From Promethearchaeia archaeon (GTDB lineage: Archaea; Asgardarchaeota; Lokiarchaeia; Sigyniarchaeales; SOKP01), in contig JAHQWS010000154.1 in assembly GCA_029856295.1 (NCBI GenBank), forward strand, positions 1-6,037: 6,037 nt of DNA, given 5' to 3'. A program made the translations under genes and the position numbers. Within the stretch, counting starts at the first letter, position 1; each line of letters starts with the position of its first letter. This document shows, one piece after another, positions 1 to 5,741 of this stretch. The notes under the pieces are model-generated. The model did no database searches, was not told where the DNA came from, and saw only the letters and a program-made list of their open reading frames with translations.

Positions 1-248
1 ATCTTGTATATCTTTCAGTAGCAAGTTGTTTATTCTATACTAATGGGAGTTCTAAGTGTTGGATTAAATCTTGGTTAGGAATGCCTGTGTATGCTAGTTT
101 TTTTATAGACCTCACTTTATATCTTTTAATTGGTTTCCAATTAGTCTTGATTATACTAATACTTAGAAGCAAAATCATTGAATTGAAAAAGTAAATAAAA
201 AACCTAACTTTATTCAATTTATTGATTACTTATTATTTTCTTTCCTAA

Positions 249-644
249 ATGAAAGGAACATATATATTAATAATATTTATCCCGGAAGATGTTAAAATAT
301 CAGTTGGTTCATTAGGAATAATTCTATTTAAAAGAGGCTATTATTTTTATGTAGGATCAGCAATGGGAGTTTCTGGTTCAGCAACACTTATTAATCGTGT
401 TAAAAGACATGTATCGCCTCCGGAAAAAAAAAAGGTTCATTGGCATATAGATTATTTACTCCATAATGAAAAATCTCAAATAATAAAAATAAATTTAATT
501 CCTAATTCTCAAAAAATGGAATGCATCATCGCCCAAGAATTAAGGGGGATTTCGGATGGTTTTGTTGGAGGTTTCGGGGCTTCCGATTGTAATTGCGCTA
601 GCCATCTCTTATATTTTAAAAACTTAACCAATCAATTTTGGTAA
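249..644 (+). CDS. DUF123 / Uri-type GIY-YIG domain protein
   Basis: A 131-residue protein of the DUF123 family (COG1833, Uri superfamily of GIY-YIG nucleases), predicted to cut or bind DNA in the cytoplasm; the cellular role of this family is poorly known. Visible signatures: GTY at residues 3-5 stands for the GIY element, YVGSA at 34-38 for the YIG element, arginines R50 and R53 sit where the catalytic Arg is expected, HWHIDYLL at 64-71 is a family hallmark, E91 (in MECIIAQEL) is the likely metal-binding Glu, and GFGASDCNCASHL at 108-120 is the conserved Cys/His-containing C-terminal motif. Length fits stand-alone members. The ATG is well chosen because the GTY element begins two residues later; no Shine-Dalgarno is visible, so the message may be leaderless or have a short leader. 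The permease gene follows 89 bases later in the same direction. No damage seen. Family call is firm; activity is inferred. Confidence 0.9.
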   Translation: MKGTYILIIFIPEDVKISVGSLGIILFKRGYYFYVGSAMGVSGSATLINRVKRHVSPPEKKKVHWHIDYLLHNEKSQIIKINLIPNSQKMECIIAQELRGISDGFVGGFGASDCNCASHLLYFKNLTNQFW

Positions 645-655
645 TAAAAGATAAA

Positions 656-666
656 ACTATAAATAA
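656..666 (+). promoter_or_regulatory. Possible TATA-box of the permease gene
   Basis: The string CTATAAATA lies here, about 70 bases before the ATG at 734. It resembles an archaeal TATA element and would place transcription start near 685-690, leaving a leader of about 45 bases. In DNA this AT-rich such strings are common by chance, and a second AT-rich candidate lies at about 696-709. There is no T-tract between the preceding stop and this site, so read-through from the upstream gene is also possible. Confidence 0.3.
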
Positions 667-733
667 TAATAGATGAAAATGGTAAATTAAGAATTAAATT
701 AATTAATAAAAAAATCAGCTTTGAGAAGTAAGA

Positions 734-2044
734 ATGTCAGAAAATGAAGAAAAAGAAAGATTTGATTTGAAAAATACATTTCTAATAGGTCTAATGTTCT
801 TTCCTACAATACTCGCATGGGAGATGTATGACAGCCAAGTATCCATCAGTCTATACTTTTATTTAGGGTCTTTGGCTCTCGTTGGGCTTATTTTAGGCTT
901 AGATAATCTACTTGGATTAATAATCCAGCCAATTATGGGCAATAAATCAGATAACACTAGATCTCGTTTAGGGAGGAGGATGCCATATCTAATTATCGGA
1001 GTTCCTATTGCAGCAATATTTTTTGCTCTTATAGCTTTTGAAACATCACTTTTTACATTACTATTGTTTATTTTCTGTTTTATGATAGCAATGTGTTTCT
1101 ATAGGACTCAACAAGTAGCTCTTATTCCAGACTTTATTAAATCAGAAAACCGAGGCAAAGCAAATGCGATTCTTAACCTTATGGGAGGGGTTGGAGCTAT
1201 TTTTGCCGCATTAATAAGTCTTCTTATTGTCGATGTCAGTTTACAATTAGCATTCATTATAGTTTCAGTTATTATGATAATAACACTCATTATTGGCTTT
1301 TTAACGGTAAAAGAAAAAGATGCGTATGCGTATCAATTATGTTTAGAAATGGATAAAGAAGAATGTGCAGAGAGCGAAGAAGACATAGTAAGACCAGGTT
1401 TAATCGAAAGTTTAAAAGATATTGCATCTGAAAAAGATAAGAGTACGCTTTTAATTTTATTAGCCATTTTCAGTGTTTATATCGGCTATGAAGGTTTTAG
1501 AGCCCTCTTTACTATATACGGTACAGAAGTTTTAGGTATGACGAGAGGTGCCGCCGGTGGTATGCTTTTATATGCTTCGATAGTATTTCTAATTATGGCG
1601 CTTCCTTCAGCAATTTTGGCAGAAAAATATGGAAGAAGATTAATGATAAAAATTGGATTAGTAATATTCATAATAGCAATGCTTTTAGCATTTCTTATCC
1701 AAGGAGCTGCAGTTCTTTACATAGTTTTAATTCTAATTGGAGTTGGATACGCGTTAGTTAACATCAATACGTTAGTGACATTATGGAGTTTAGCACCTTC
1801 AGAAAAAAAAATAGGTACTTATACAGGAGTATACTATTTCTTTATGTATACGGCAGCAATCTTAGGGCCAGGTATCGTCGGCGCGATTGTTGAATTAGTG
1901 GGATTTACCTATTTTTTCTTAGTCTGTTCATCATTTCTAATGTTAGCTCTAATTTTCATGTTTTTAGTTACAAGAGAAGAAGTTCAGATCACAGAAGAAC
2001 AAAAAATGGTAAGAAAAAAATTCATTGAAAAAATGAAAAAATAA
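734..2044 (+). CDS. MFS permease, SLC45/GPH-like
   Basis: A 436-residue integral membrane carrier of the major facilitator superfamily. About twelve hydrophobic helices can be read in two sets of six (roughly residues 13-30, 40-66, 85-101, 105-122, 146-166, 170-191, then 237-262, 273-296, 303-322, 326-347, 364-388, 391-412), with a charged cytoplasmic loop at 193-236 that includes an acidic patch at 204-217. The loop 2-3 signature G-x2-SD-x4-R-x-GRR-x-P lies at 69-84, its weaker copy AEKYGRR at 296-302, and RTQQVALIPD at 124-133 followed by R140 matches SLC45/GPH-type carriers, which usually move sugars or glycosides with H+ or Na+. The substrate here cannot be read from sequence. The ATG at 734 gives a short polar N-terminus before helix 1; only a weak GAGAAG lies upstream, not a clear Shine-Dalgarno. 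A TIM barrel enzyme gene follows after 67 bases. The gene looks intact. Superfamily certain, subfamily likely. Confidence 0.92.
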   Translation: MSENEEKERFDLKNTFLIGLMFFPTILAWEMYDSQVSISLYFYLGSLALVGLILGLDNLLGLIIQPIMGNKSDNTRSRLGRRMPYLIIGVPIAAIFFALIAFETSLFTLLLFIFCFMIAMCFYRTQQVALIPDFIKSENRGKANAILNLMGGVGAIFAALISLLIVDVSLQLAFIIVSVIMIITLIIGFLTVKEKDAYAYQLCLEMDKEECAESEEDIVRPGLIESLKDIASEKDKSTLLILLAIFSVYIGYEGFRALFTIYGTEVLGMTRGAAGGMLLYASIVFLIMALPSAILAEKYGRRLMIKIGLVIFIIAMLLAFLIQGAAVLYIVLILIGVGYALVNINTLVTLWSLAPSEKKIGTYTGVYYFFMYTAAILGPGIVGAIVELVGFTYFFLVCSSFLMLALIFMFLVTREEVQITEEQKMVRKKFIEKMKK

Positions 2045-2051
2045 TTCCAAA

Positions 2052-2074
2052 TTTTATTTTTTTTTAAAAATTTT
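2052..2074 (+). terminator. T-tract terminator candidate after the permease
   Basis: Seven bases after the permease stop there is a T-rich run including nine consecutive T (2057-2065), then A5 and TTTT. Archaeal RNA polymerase can stop at T-tracts on the non-template strand without a hairpin, so this is a plausible termination site. The A/T palindromic nature (T-run then A-run) also permits a weak stem. Read-through into the TIM barrel gene, which starts at 2112, remains possible. Confidence 0.4.
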
Positions 2075-2111
2075 AGATAAATTATTACAGAAAGATATAT
2101 GGGAAAAGATT

Positions 2112-2945
2112 ATGAAATTAGGCATAAGTTCTTTAGGTCATCTTGTAGATAAAGCCCTTCGTGGGAAATCTAAAACGATGATAGACTTGTTAATTACTTC
2201 AACGGAAGCATGTTTTAAATTTGCAGAAAAAAACAATATTAAAGATGTTGAAGTAATCTTAGATCCTCCAGAGATATATACAAGTGAAAATAAAAAAAGA
2301 TTTATCGATTTATGTAATTCATACTCATCAATTAATAAACAGATACATGCTCCATTTACAGATTTATCCATGTGTTCTTTTAATATCAACATTTCAAGGG
2401 CATCTGTTAAATCTTGTGTAGACGCTGCCGAAATTTGTGAAGAAATAGGCGCTAAGGTTTTAGTGGTTCATCCTGGTATAGGCCACTTCTTACTAAACAC
2501 AATTAGAGAACATAACAAGAAGCAACTTATTAGAGCCGTCAATGAATTATTAGATGCTACGGCTAAGTTTGATGTTTTTATATGCATAGAAAATATGCCT
2601 CAAGATGCACATATGTTAGCAAATGAAGTGGACATTGAAGTCTTCTTATCAAATCTAAATCGCGATGACATCTTCTTAACATTTGATACAAGTCATGCAT
2701 GGACATGTGATATGAATAATGAACTTTACTGGAAGAAATTTCATAACATTGTAAAAAACATCCACTTAGCTGATAATATGAATAAGGAAACTGATCTTCA
2801 TCCAGCATTAGGCTCTGGAAAGATTGATTTTCAACAAATTATTAATATCCTAAAGAAATACAAATACGAAGGATTATTGGTTGTAGAAATAATTACAGGT
2901 AGAGCTCTACGTAAAAGTATTGACCATATTCGACAATTTTTGTGA
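2112..2945 (+). CDS. Endonuclease IV/xylose isomerase-fold TIM barrel enzyme
   Basis: A 277-residue cytoplasmic TIM barrel of the AP_endonuc_2 superfamily (PF01261, COG1082), whose members are sugar(-phosphate) isomerases or epimerases, or the DNA repair enzyme endonuclease IV. Aligned by eye to E. coli Nfo (285 residues), all nine zinc ligands have counterparts: H79 (QIHAPF), H120 (VVHPG), E160 (CIENM), D192 and H195 (FDTSHAW), H218 (NIHLAD), D228 and H230 (TDLHPALG) and E259 (VVEI). The endonuclease signature D-T-C-H is D-T-S-H here, and I do not recognise the DNA-binding loops of true endonuclease IV, so a sugar isomerase-like role is equally or more likely. The ATG gives the expected first strand MKLGISS; the upstream ATG at 2099 is out of frame. 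No clear Shine-Dalgarno. It lies between the permease and the cysteine-rich protein, which hints at, but does not prove, metabolism of an imported compound. Fold sure, substrate unknown. Confidence 0.9.
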   Translation: MKLGISSLGHLVDKALRGKSKTMIDLLITSTEACFKFAEKNNIKDVEVILDPPEIYTSENKKRFIDLCNSYSSINKQIHAPFTDLSMCSFNINISRASVKSCVDAAEICEEIGAKVLVVHPGIGHFLLNTIREHNKKQLIRAVNELLDATAKFDVFICIENMPQDAHMLANEVDIEVFLSNLNRDDIFLTFDTSHAWTCDMNNELYWKKFHNIVKNIHLADNMNKETDLHPALGSGKIDFQQIINILKKYKYEGLLVVEIITGRALRKSIDHIRQFL

Positions 2946-2953
2946 TGACTTGG

Positions 2954-2987
2954 ATTTTTAATAATTTCCGTATTAGATATTAAAAAT
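2954..2987. repeat. Perfect 10-bp inverted repeat after the TIM barrel gene
   Basis: ATTTTTAATA at 2954-2963 is the exact reverse complement of TATTAAAAAT at 2978-2987, with a 14-base loop. It starts nine bases after the stop at 2945. The stem is purely A/T and so weak; it may form part of the end of the transcript, or be chance in AT-rich DNA. Confidence 0.35.
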
Positions 2988-3020
2988 TTAAAATGGATAA
3001 AATCTATAATAATATTTGGG

Positions 3021-3032
3021 CTTTTTAAAAAG
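3021..3032 (+). promoter_or_regulatory. Palindromic TATA-like element before the cysteine-rich gene
   Basis: CTTTTTAAAAAG is a perfect 12-base palindrome about 45-55 bases before the ATG at 3077. It could serve as a TATA element with a start site near 3050. A similar TTTTAAAAAG string recurs at about 3045-3054. Both are low-complexity, so the assignment is tentative. Confidence 0.3.
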
Positions 3033-3076
3033 AAATAGACAAAATTTTAAAAAGAGTTAAAACCAATTATAACAAG

Positions 3077-3610
3077 ATGAATGAATCAAATAATCATGTT
3101 GCAGAAAAAGCTTTCGAGCTCGGAGAGAAGTATGAATCCGAATGTATTGGATGTGCTCAAACAACTGTGGCTGCGATATTCGAAGCTTTAGGGATTTGGA
3201 ATGATGATGTTTTTAATGCTGCCAGCGGTTTGGCCAATGGATTAGGGTTGACGGGTGATGGTTCTTGTGGCGCGCTGATCGGAGCTTCAATGGTGATTGG
3301 TTATTTATTTCCTAGAAAGCACAAGGACTTTCAAGACATGTACAAATCCATGAAGAGCTATGGGCTTGTAAAAAATTTACACTCTCAATATGTTAAAAAA
3401 TATGGGTCTACTCGATGTTCTGAAGTTCAAAAAAGTGGGATGACAGTTACCTGGACGCTTTGGGAGCTAAATTCCTATAATGAAGAAATGAAAGCTGATA
3501 TGGTCAATTATTGCTCAAAAATAGTAGCCAACGTCGCTAAGATGGCAACTAAAATAATAATAGAAAATGGATTCAAGCCCGAAGAGGATTCACCCGCAAT
3601 ACAACAATAA
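3077..3610 (+). CDS. C_GCAxxG_C_C family putative redox protein
   Basis: A 177-residue soluble protein of the C_GCAxxG_C_C family (PF09719/TIGR01909), described as probable redox-active or metal-binding proteins with conserved cysteines and often encoded near transporters; no reaction is established. Visible: C23 and C26 in SECIGCAQ, a Gly-rich segment ASGLANGLGLTGDGSCGALIG with the CGAxxG hallmark at 64-69 (C64), C114 in STRCSEV and C146 in NYCSKIV. These five cysteines are the only ones in the protein. No signal peptide or membrane helix is convincing, so it is probably cytoplasmic. Length is slightly above the roughly 140-residue family norm, partly from a polar tail after residue 165. The ATG at 3077 has no Shine-Dalgarno; an ATG-AATG context makes the exact start less certain, but the first cysteines lie safely inside. 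The SLC45-like permease is two genes upstream, matching the reported habit of the family. Family call firm, function open. Confidence 0.92.
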   Translation: MNESNNHVAEKAFELGEKYESECIGCAQTTVAAIFEALGIWNDDVFNAASGLANGLGLTGDGSCGALIGASMVIGYLFPRKHKDFQDMYKSMKSYGLVKNLHSQYVKKYGSTRCSEVQKSGMTVTWTLWELNSYNEEMKADMVNYCSKIVANVAKMATKIIIENGFKPEEDSPAIQQ

Positions 3611-3669
3611 ATTACAATTACTGTTTAATTAAATTTTTATTCAACGTTCAGAATTCTTAAAAGAGTAAG

Positions 3670-3692
3670 TTTTTTAATCGAGTTTTTGTTTC
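3670..3692 (+). terminator. T-tract terminator candidate after the cysteine-rich gene
   Basis: Two T-runs (T6 at 3670-3675 and T5 at 3683-3687) lie about 60-80 bases after the stop of the cysteine-rich gene, with no strong stem before them. They fit hairpin-independent archaeal termination, but such runs recur through this gap (for example near 3727-3732), so the exact site is uncertain. The gap 3611-3850 holds no coding region or RNA gene that I can see. Confidence 0.3.
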
Positions 3693-3810
3693 AAATTTTA
3701 TTCCTATGTAGATTACACCATATGATTTTTTTAATTGTTTTAATTTCCCTATGTTTAAAGTTAAAAGAATGTTAAATTTTTTAAGTTAACAAATTGATTT
3801 TTAATTATCC

Positions 3811-3826
3811 ATAATATATAGATATA
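3811..3826 (+). promoter_or_regulatory. Possible TATA-box of the dehydrogenase gene
   Basis: ATAATATATA followed by GATATA lies about 40-50 bases before the chosen ATG at 3860. Transcription would begin near 3840, giving a leader of about 20 bases that just includes the GTGAT ribosome site. The geometry is good for an archaeal promoter, but the DNA is AT-rich. Confidence 0.4.
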
Positions 3827-3850
3827 ATTTAAATTCAAATTTTTTTAAAA

Positions 3851-3855
3851 GTGAT
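3851..3855 (+). promoter_or_regulatory. GTGAT Shine-Dalgarno fixing the dehydrogenase start
   Basis: GTGAT can pair with the 3' end of archaeal 16S rRNA (anti-SD AUCACCUCC) and sits four bases before ATG 3860. The GTG at 3851 is in frame and could be read as a start codon, but it is part of this ribosome site and has no comparable site of its own, so ATG 3860 is the better start. Confidence 0.7.
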
Positions 3856-3859
3856 AAGA

Positions 3860-4804
3860 ATGGGAATGTTAGATGGTAAGGTCGCCATTATAACTGGCGC
3901 TGGCCGTGGTTTAGGGAGAGAAGAAGCCTTGGCTATGGCCAAAGAGGGTTGTAATTTAGTCATAAACGATTTAGGTGCCTTTCATGACGGATCGGGATCT
4001 GAGGCAAAGGTTGCAGATCAGGTTGTAGCAGAAGTTCAAAAGCTAGGTGTTAAAGCAGTCAGTAACTATGATTCTGTTACTGATTTTAATGCTGCTAAAG
4101 GGATGATCGACCAAGCTGTTTCTGAATTAGGCAAATTAGATATAGTGGTTAACAATGCTGGTATTCTTAGAGATCGCATGCTTTTCAATATGAGCGAAGC
4201 AGAATGGGATGCTATCATGGCAGTACATTTAAAAGGTACATTTAATATGACTCGACATGCTTCGGCGTATTTTAGACAAATGGGTAAAGAAGATCCTAAT
4301 TTAAAAAATTTCGGCAGAGTAATCAATACTGCATCAGATGCAGGATTATTGGGAAATATGGGACAGGCTAATTACGGAGCTGCTAAAGCCGGAATCGCAG
4401 CATTTACGGTTATAGCCGCAATGGAGTTAAAGAAGTATGCGAACGTTAATTGTCTTGTACCAGTTGCTCGAACTAGACTTACGACAGATGCTACACCCAA
4501 AATGGCAGAGGTTATGAGTAAGACAGATGAGACTGGATTTGATATATTTGATCCTGCTAATGTAGCCCCAATGGTGGTATTTTTAGCATCAGATGCGGCT
4601 AAAAAAATAACTGGAGAAGTTTTTAGAGTTGTAGGGGACAGCGTGTATGTTTTTCAAGGTTGGCATTCTTTCAATAGTATTAGTAATAATGGAAAGCCAT
4701 TCACTCCGCAACTTCTTAGCGAGCGAGTCAAATCTGAGTTAATGAAAGGTTTACCCCGAAAAGAAACCCTCATGGACCTAATCGGCGGTATGATAAAAAT
4801 GTGA
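3860..4804 (+). CDS. SDR dehydrogenase like MFE-2 3-hydroxyacyl-CoA dehydrogenase unit
   Basis: A 314-residue NAD(P)-dependent short-chain dehydrogenase. From ATG 3860: cofactor motif TGAGRGLG at 12-19, acidic D37 after strand 2 (favours NAD+ over NADP+), D71 near the adenine, NNAG at 98-101, catalytic S159, Y172 and K176 (YGAAK). The helix-4 position usually held by Asn is H123 (VHLKGTF), as in the dehydrogenase unit of peroxisomal multifunctional enzyme 2 (HSD17B4). The pattern VINDLG followed by a Gly/Ser-rich insert and an extended C-terminus (about 265-314) also fits that group, which oxidises (3R)-hydroxyacyl-CoA in beta-oxidation. The hydratase and SCP2 parts of MFE-2 are absent and no partner is in the window. 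Cytoplasmic. ATG 3860 is preferred to the in-frame GTG 3851 because GTGAT there is a good ribosome site; ATG 3866 is a weaker alternative. Ends at a hairpin terminator. Family certain; substrate inferred, and an acyl-carrier or other carbonyl substrate remains possible. Confidence 0.94.
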   Translation: MGMLDGKVAIITGAGRGLGREEALAMAKEGCNLVINDLGAFHDGSGSEAKVADQVVAEVQKLGVKAVSNYDSVTDFNAAKGMIDQAVSELGKLDIVVNNAGILRDRMLFNMSEAEWDAIMAVHLKGTFNMTRHASAYFRQMGKEDPNLKNFGRVINTASDAGLLGNMGQANYGAAKAGIAAFTVIAAMELKKYANVNCLVPVARTRLTTDATPKMAEVMSKTDETGFDIFDPANVAPMVVFLASDAAKKITGEVFRVVGDSVYVFQGWHSFNSISNNGKPFTPQLLSERVKSELMKGLPRKETLMDLIGGMIKM

Positions 4805-4855
4805 GCTACGCAAAGGCGTAGTCTTTTTCTTTTAATTCTTCTTTTTATTTTTAAT
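4805..4855 (+). terminator. Hairpin plus T-tract terminator of the dehydrogenase gene
   Basis: Directly after the TGA stop, CTACGC (4806-4811) pairs perfectly with GCGTAG (4816-4821) around the loop AAAG, with an extra G-U pair (4805/4822) possible. Then come T5 at 4824-4828 and further T-rich stretches to about 4856. This looks like a classical intrinsic terminator and stands out by its GC-rich stem in AT-rich surroundings. The stem begins one base after the stop codon. Confidence 0.75.
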
Positions 4856-4880
4856 TTTGAACAATATGATGTTAAGATTA

Positions 4881-4897
4881 TATAGGAATTTCCTATA
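4881..4897. repeat. 17-bp palindrome in the convergent gap
   Basis: TATAGGAA (4881-4888) and TTCCTATA (4890-4897) are exact reverse complements around one central T. The compact, symmetric shape resembles a binding site for a dimeric regulator, but it lies between two convergent gene ends where no promoter is expected. A chance A/T-rich palindrome is possible; the GGAA/TTCC core makes it less trivial than the others in this window. Confidence 0.45.
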
Positions 4898-4911
4898 AAT
4901 AGTATAAATTA

Positions 4912-4940
4912 GAAAAAATTAAAACCAGAAATAAAAATTT
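4912..4940 (-). terminator. T-tract terminator candidate of the - strand gene
   Basis: Read on the - strand, the stop at 4948-4950 is followed by T5 and then a TTTTAATTTTTTC stretch, with no clear stem. This suits archaeal T-tract termination and would end the convergent transcript within the gap, facing the hairpin terminator of the dehydrogenase gene. Confidence 0.35.
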
Positions 4941-4947
4941 AATAATT

Positions 4948-5736
4948 TTAGTCCTTTAATGATTTACCTTTTGTTACCGCTTTTTGAACTGCTTTCCTTG
5001 CTATGGTTGCGGGATCGGCCAAGCCTTTTACACCCTCTACTGCGGCTTGTGCTGCCTGTCCAACAAGTTCCCCTGTGACCGGTGCTCCCCCTGCTGCGAC
5101 TTCTGCGATTACAACCCCTGCTGCGGGAGTTAATGCCGCTGAGGCAATAGTCGTAATTGCTGCAATCGCCACAACTTTTGCCACTTTTTTTGCCGTTTCA
5201 CTATCTACCCCATACTTTTCCTTTGAATCATCACCAATGGCTTCAAGTGATCGTTTAAGCCCTTTTTTAATTAAAATATCTAAAGCTTCATCTTTCTTTT
5301 TCTTTTTTCCATCGTAAAAAATCCCATTTTCATAGGCGTGTTCTAAAAATTTCGTTAATGATTTAAATTTCTTAACTTTTTTATAACCGGTCCACTCATC
5401 ATCCTTGAAGTTTGCTAGAATAGTGTTTATTGGTTTACCCTTGTTTACAGCAAATTCATAAATGTAAGGCTCCTTTTTATCATCCATATATACCGCTTCA
5501 TAAATATGATCACCAATTTCCTTTTCTTGCCCTATTAAAATTCTAAAATTTATTTGATTCGTTTTCCCGATCATGCTTTTAGAAAATTTAGCAAGAGCGA
5601 CTTTCCCTTTTTTAGCTTTTACTTCTTTCTCCATAATTGTATCCGAGCGTTTTTCTTCAAAAAAATCATCTAGGGCATCCCATGCGTCTTTAAACACGTT
5701 TTTAGCCTTTTTTACTTCTTCTCCTTCATCCGCCAA
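4948..5736 (-). CDS. Unrecognised protein, Lys-rich front and Ala/Gly-rich tail
   Basis: A 262-residue protein I do not recognise. Three parts are visible. Residues 1-50 are highly charged and probably helical. Residues about 55-142 alternate hydrophobic and polar residues (INFRILIG, HIYEAVYM, YIYEFAV, then a helix-like KFLEHAYENGIF), suggesting a small alpha/beta domain. After a lysine run (KKKKK at 144-148), residues 183-255 are rich in Ala, Gly, Val and Thr (KVAKVVAIAAITTIASAALT) and end in a basic amphipathic AIARKAVQKAV-like segment; this part could insert into or lie on a membrane, or form a helical bundle. No signal peptide, catalytic motif or cysteine is seen. The TTG start is supported by GTGAT five bases upstream (5742-5746); the next in-frame Met is residue 35. 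The tail is unusually GC-rich (39 of 60 bases in 5041-5100), largely explained by Ala/Gly/Pro codons. It converges on the dehydrogenase gene. Coding status likely, function unknown. Confidence 0.8.
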   Translation of the reverse strand: MADEGEEVKKAKNVFKDAWDALDDFFEEKRSDTIMEKEVKAKKGKVALAKFSKSMIGKTNQINFRILIGQEKEIGDHIYEAVYMDDKKEPYIYEFAVNKGKPINTILANFKDDEWTGYKKVKKFKSLTKFLEHAYENGIFYDGKKKKKDEALDILIKKGLKRSLEAIGDDSKEKYGVDSETAKKVAKVVAIAAITTIASAALTPAAGVVIAEVAAGGAPVTGELVGQAAQAAVEGVKGLADPATIARKAVQKAVTKGKSLKD

Positions 5737-5741
5737 AAGAA

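Noticed and set aside
35..217. 60-residue - strand open frame with a hydrophobic stretch near its N-terminus
   Set aside because: It has a TTG start, no ribosome site, AT-driven composition and no recognisable motif. It could be a remnant or a tiny membrane protein, but nothing in the sequence supports that over chance.
2138..2808. Two - strand open frames opposite the TIM barrel gene
   Set aside because: They lie fully within a gene with nine matched active-site residues and have no protein-like motifs of their own.
2112..2945. Annotation as a true endonuclease IV (nfo)
   Set aside because: The metal ligands agree, but the D-T-C-H signature is D-T-S-H and the DNA-binding loops are not recognisable, so a gene symbol would overstate the evidence.
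3611..3850. Possible small RNA or hidden gene in the 240-base gap
   Set aside because: Only A/T-rich runs, short palindromes such as AGAATTCT (3650-3657) and T-tracts are present; no stable GC-containing stem, cloverleaf or open frame is seen.
249..4804. One single operon of five genes
   Set aside because: Gaps of 67-249 bases with TATA-like stretches and T-tracts between most genes make one transcript unlikely.
5003..5317. 104-residue + strand open frame rich in Ala, Thr and Ser
   Set aside because: It is the antisense shadow of the Ala/Gly-rich tail of the - strand gene; the GC-rich codons there remove stop codons from the opposite strand. The - strand frame has a proper ribosome site and a longer, better-mixed protein.
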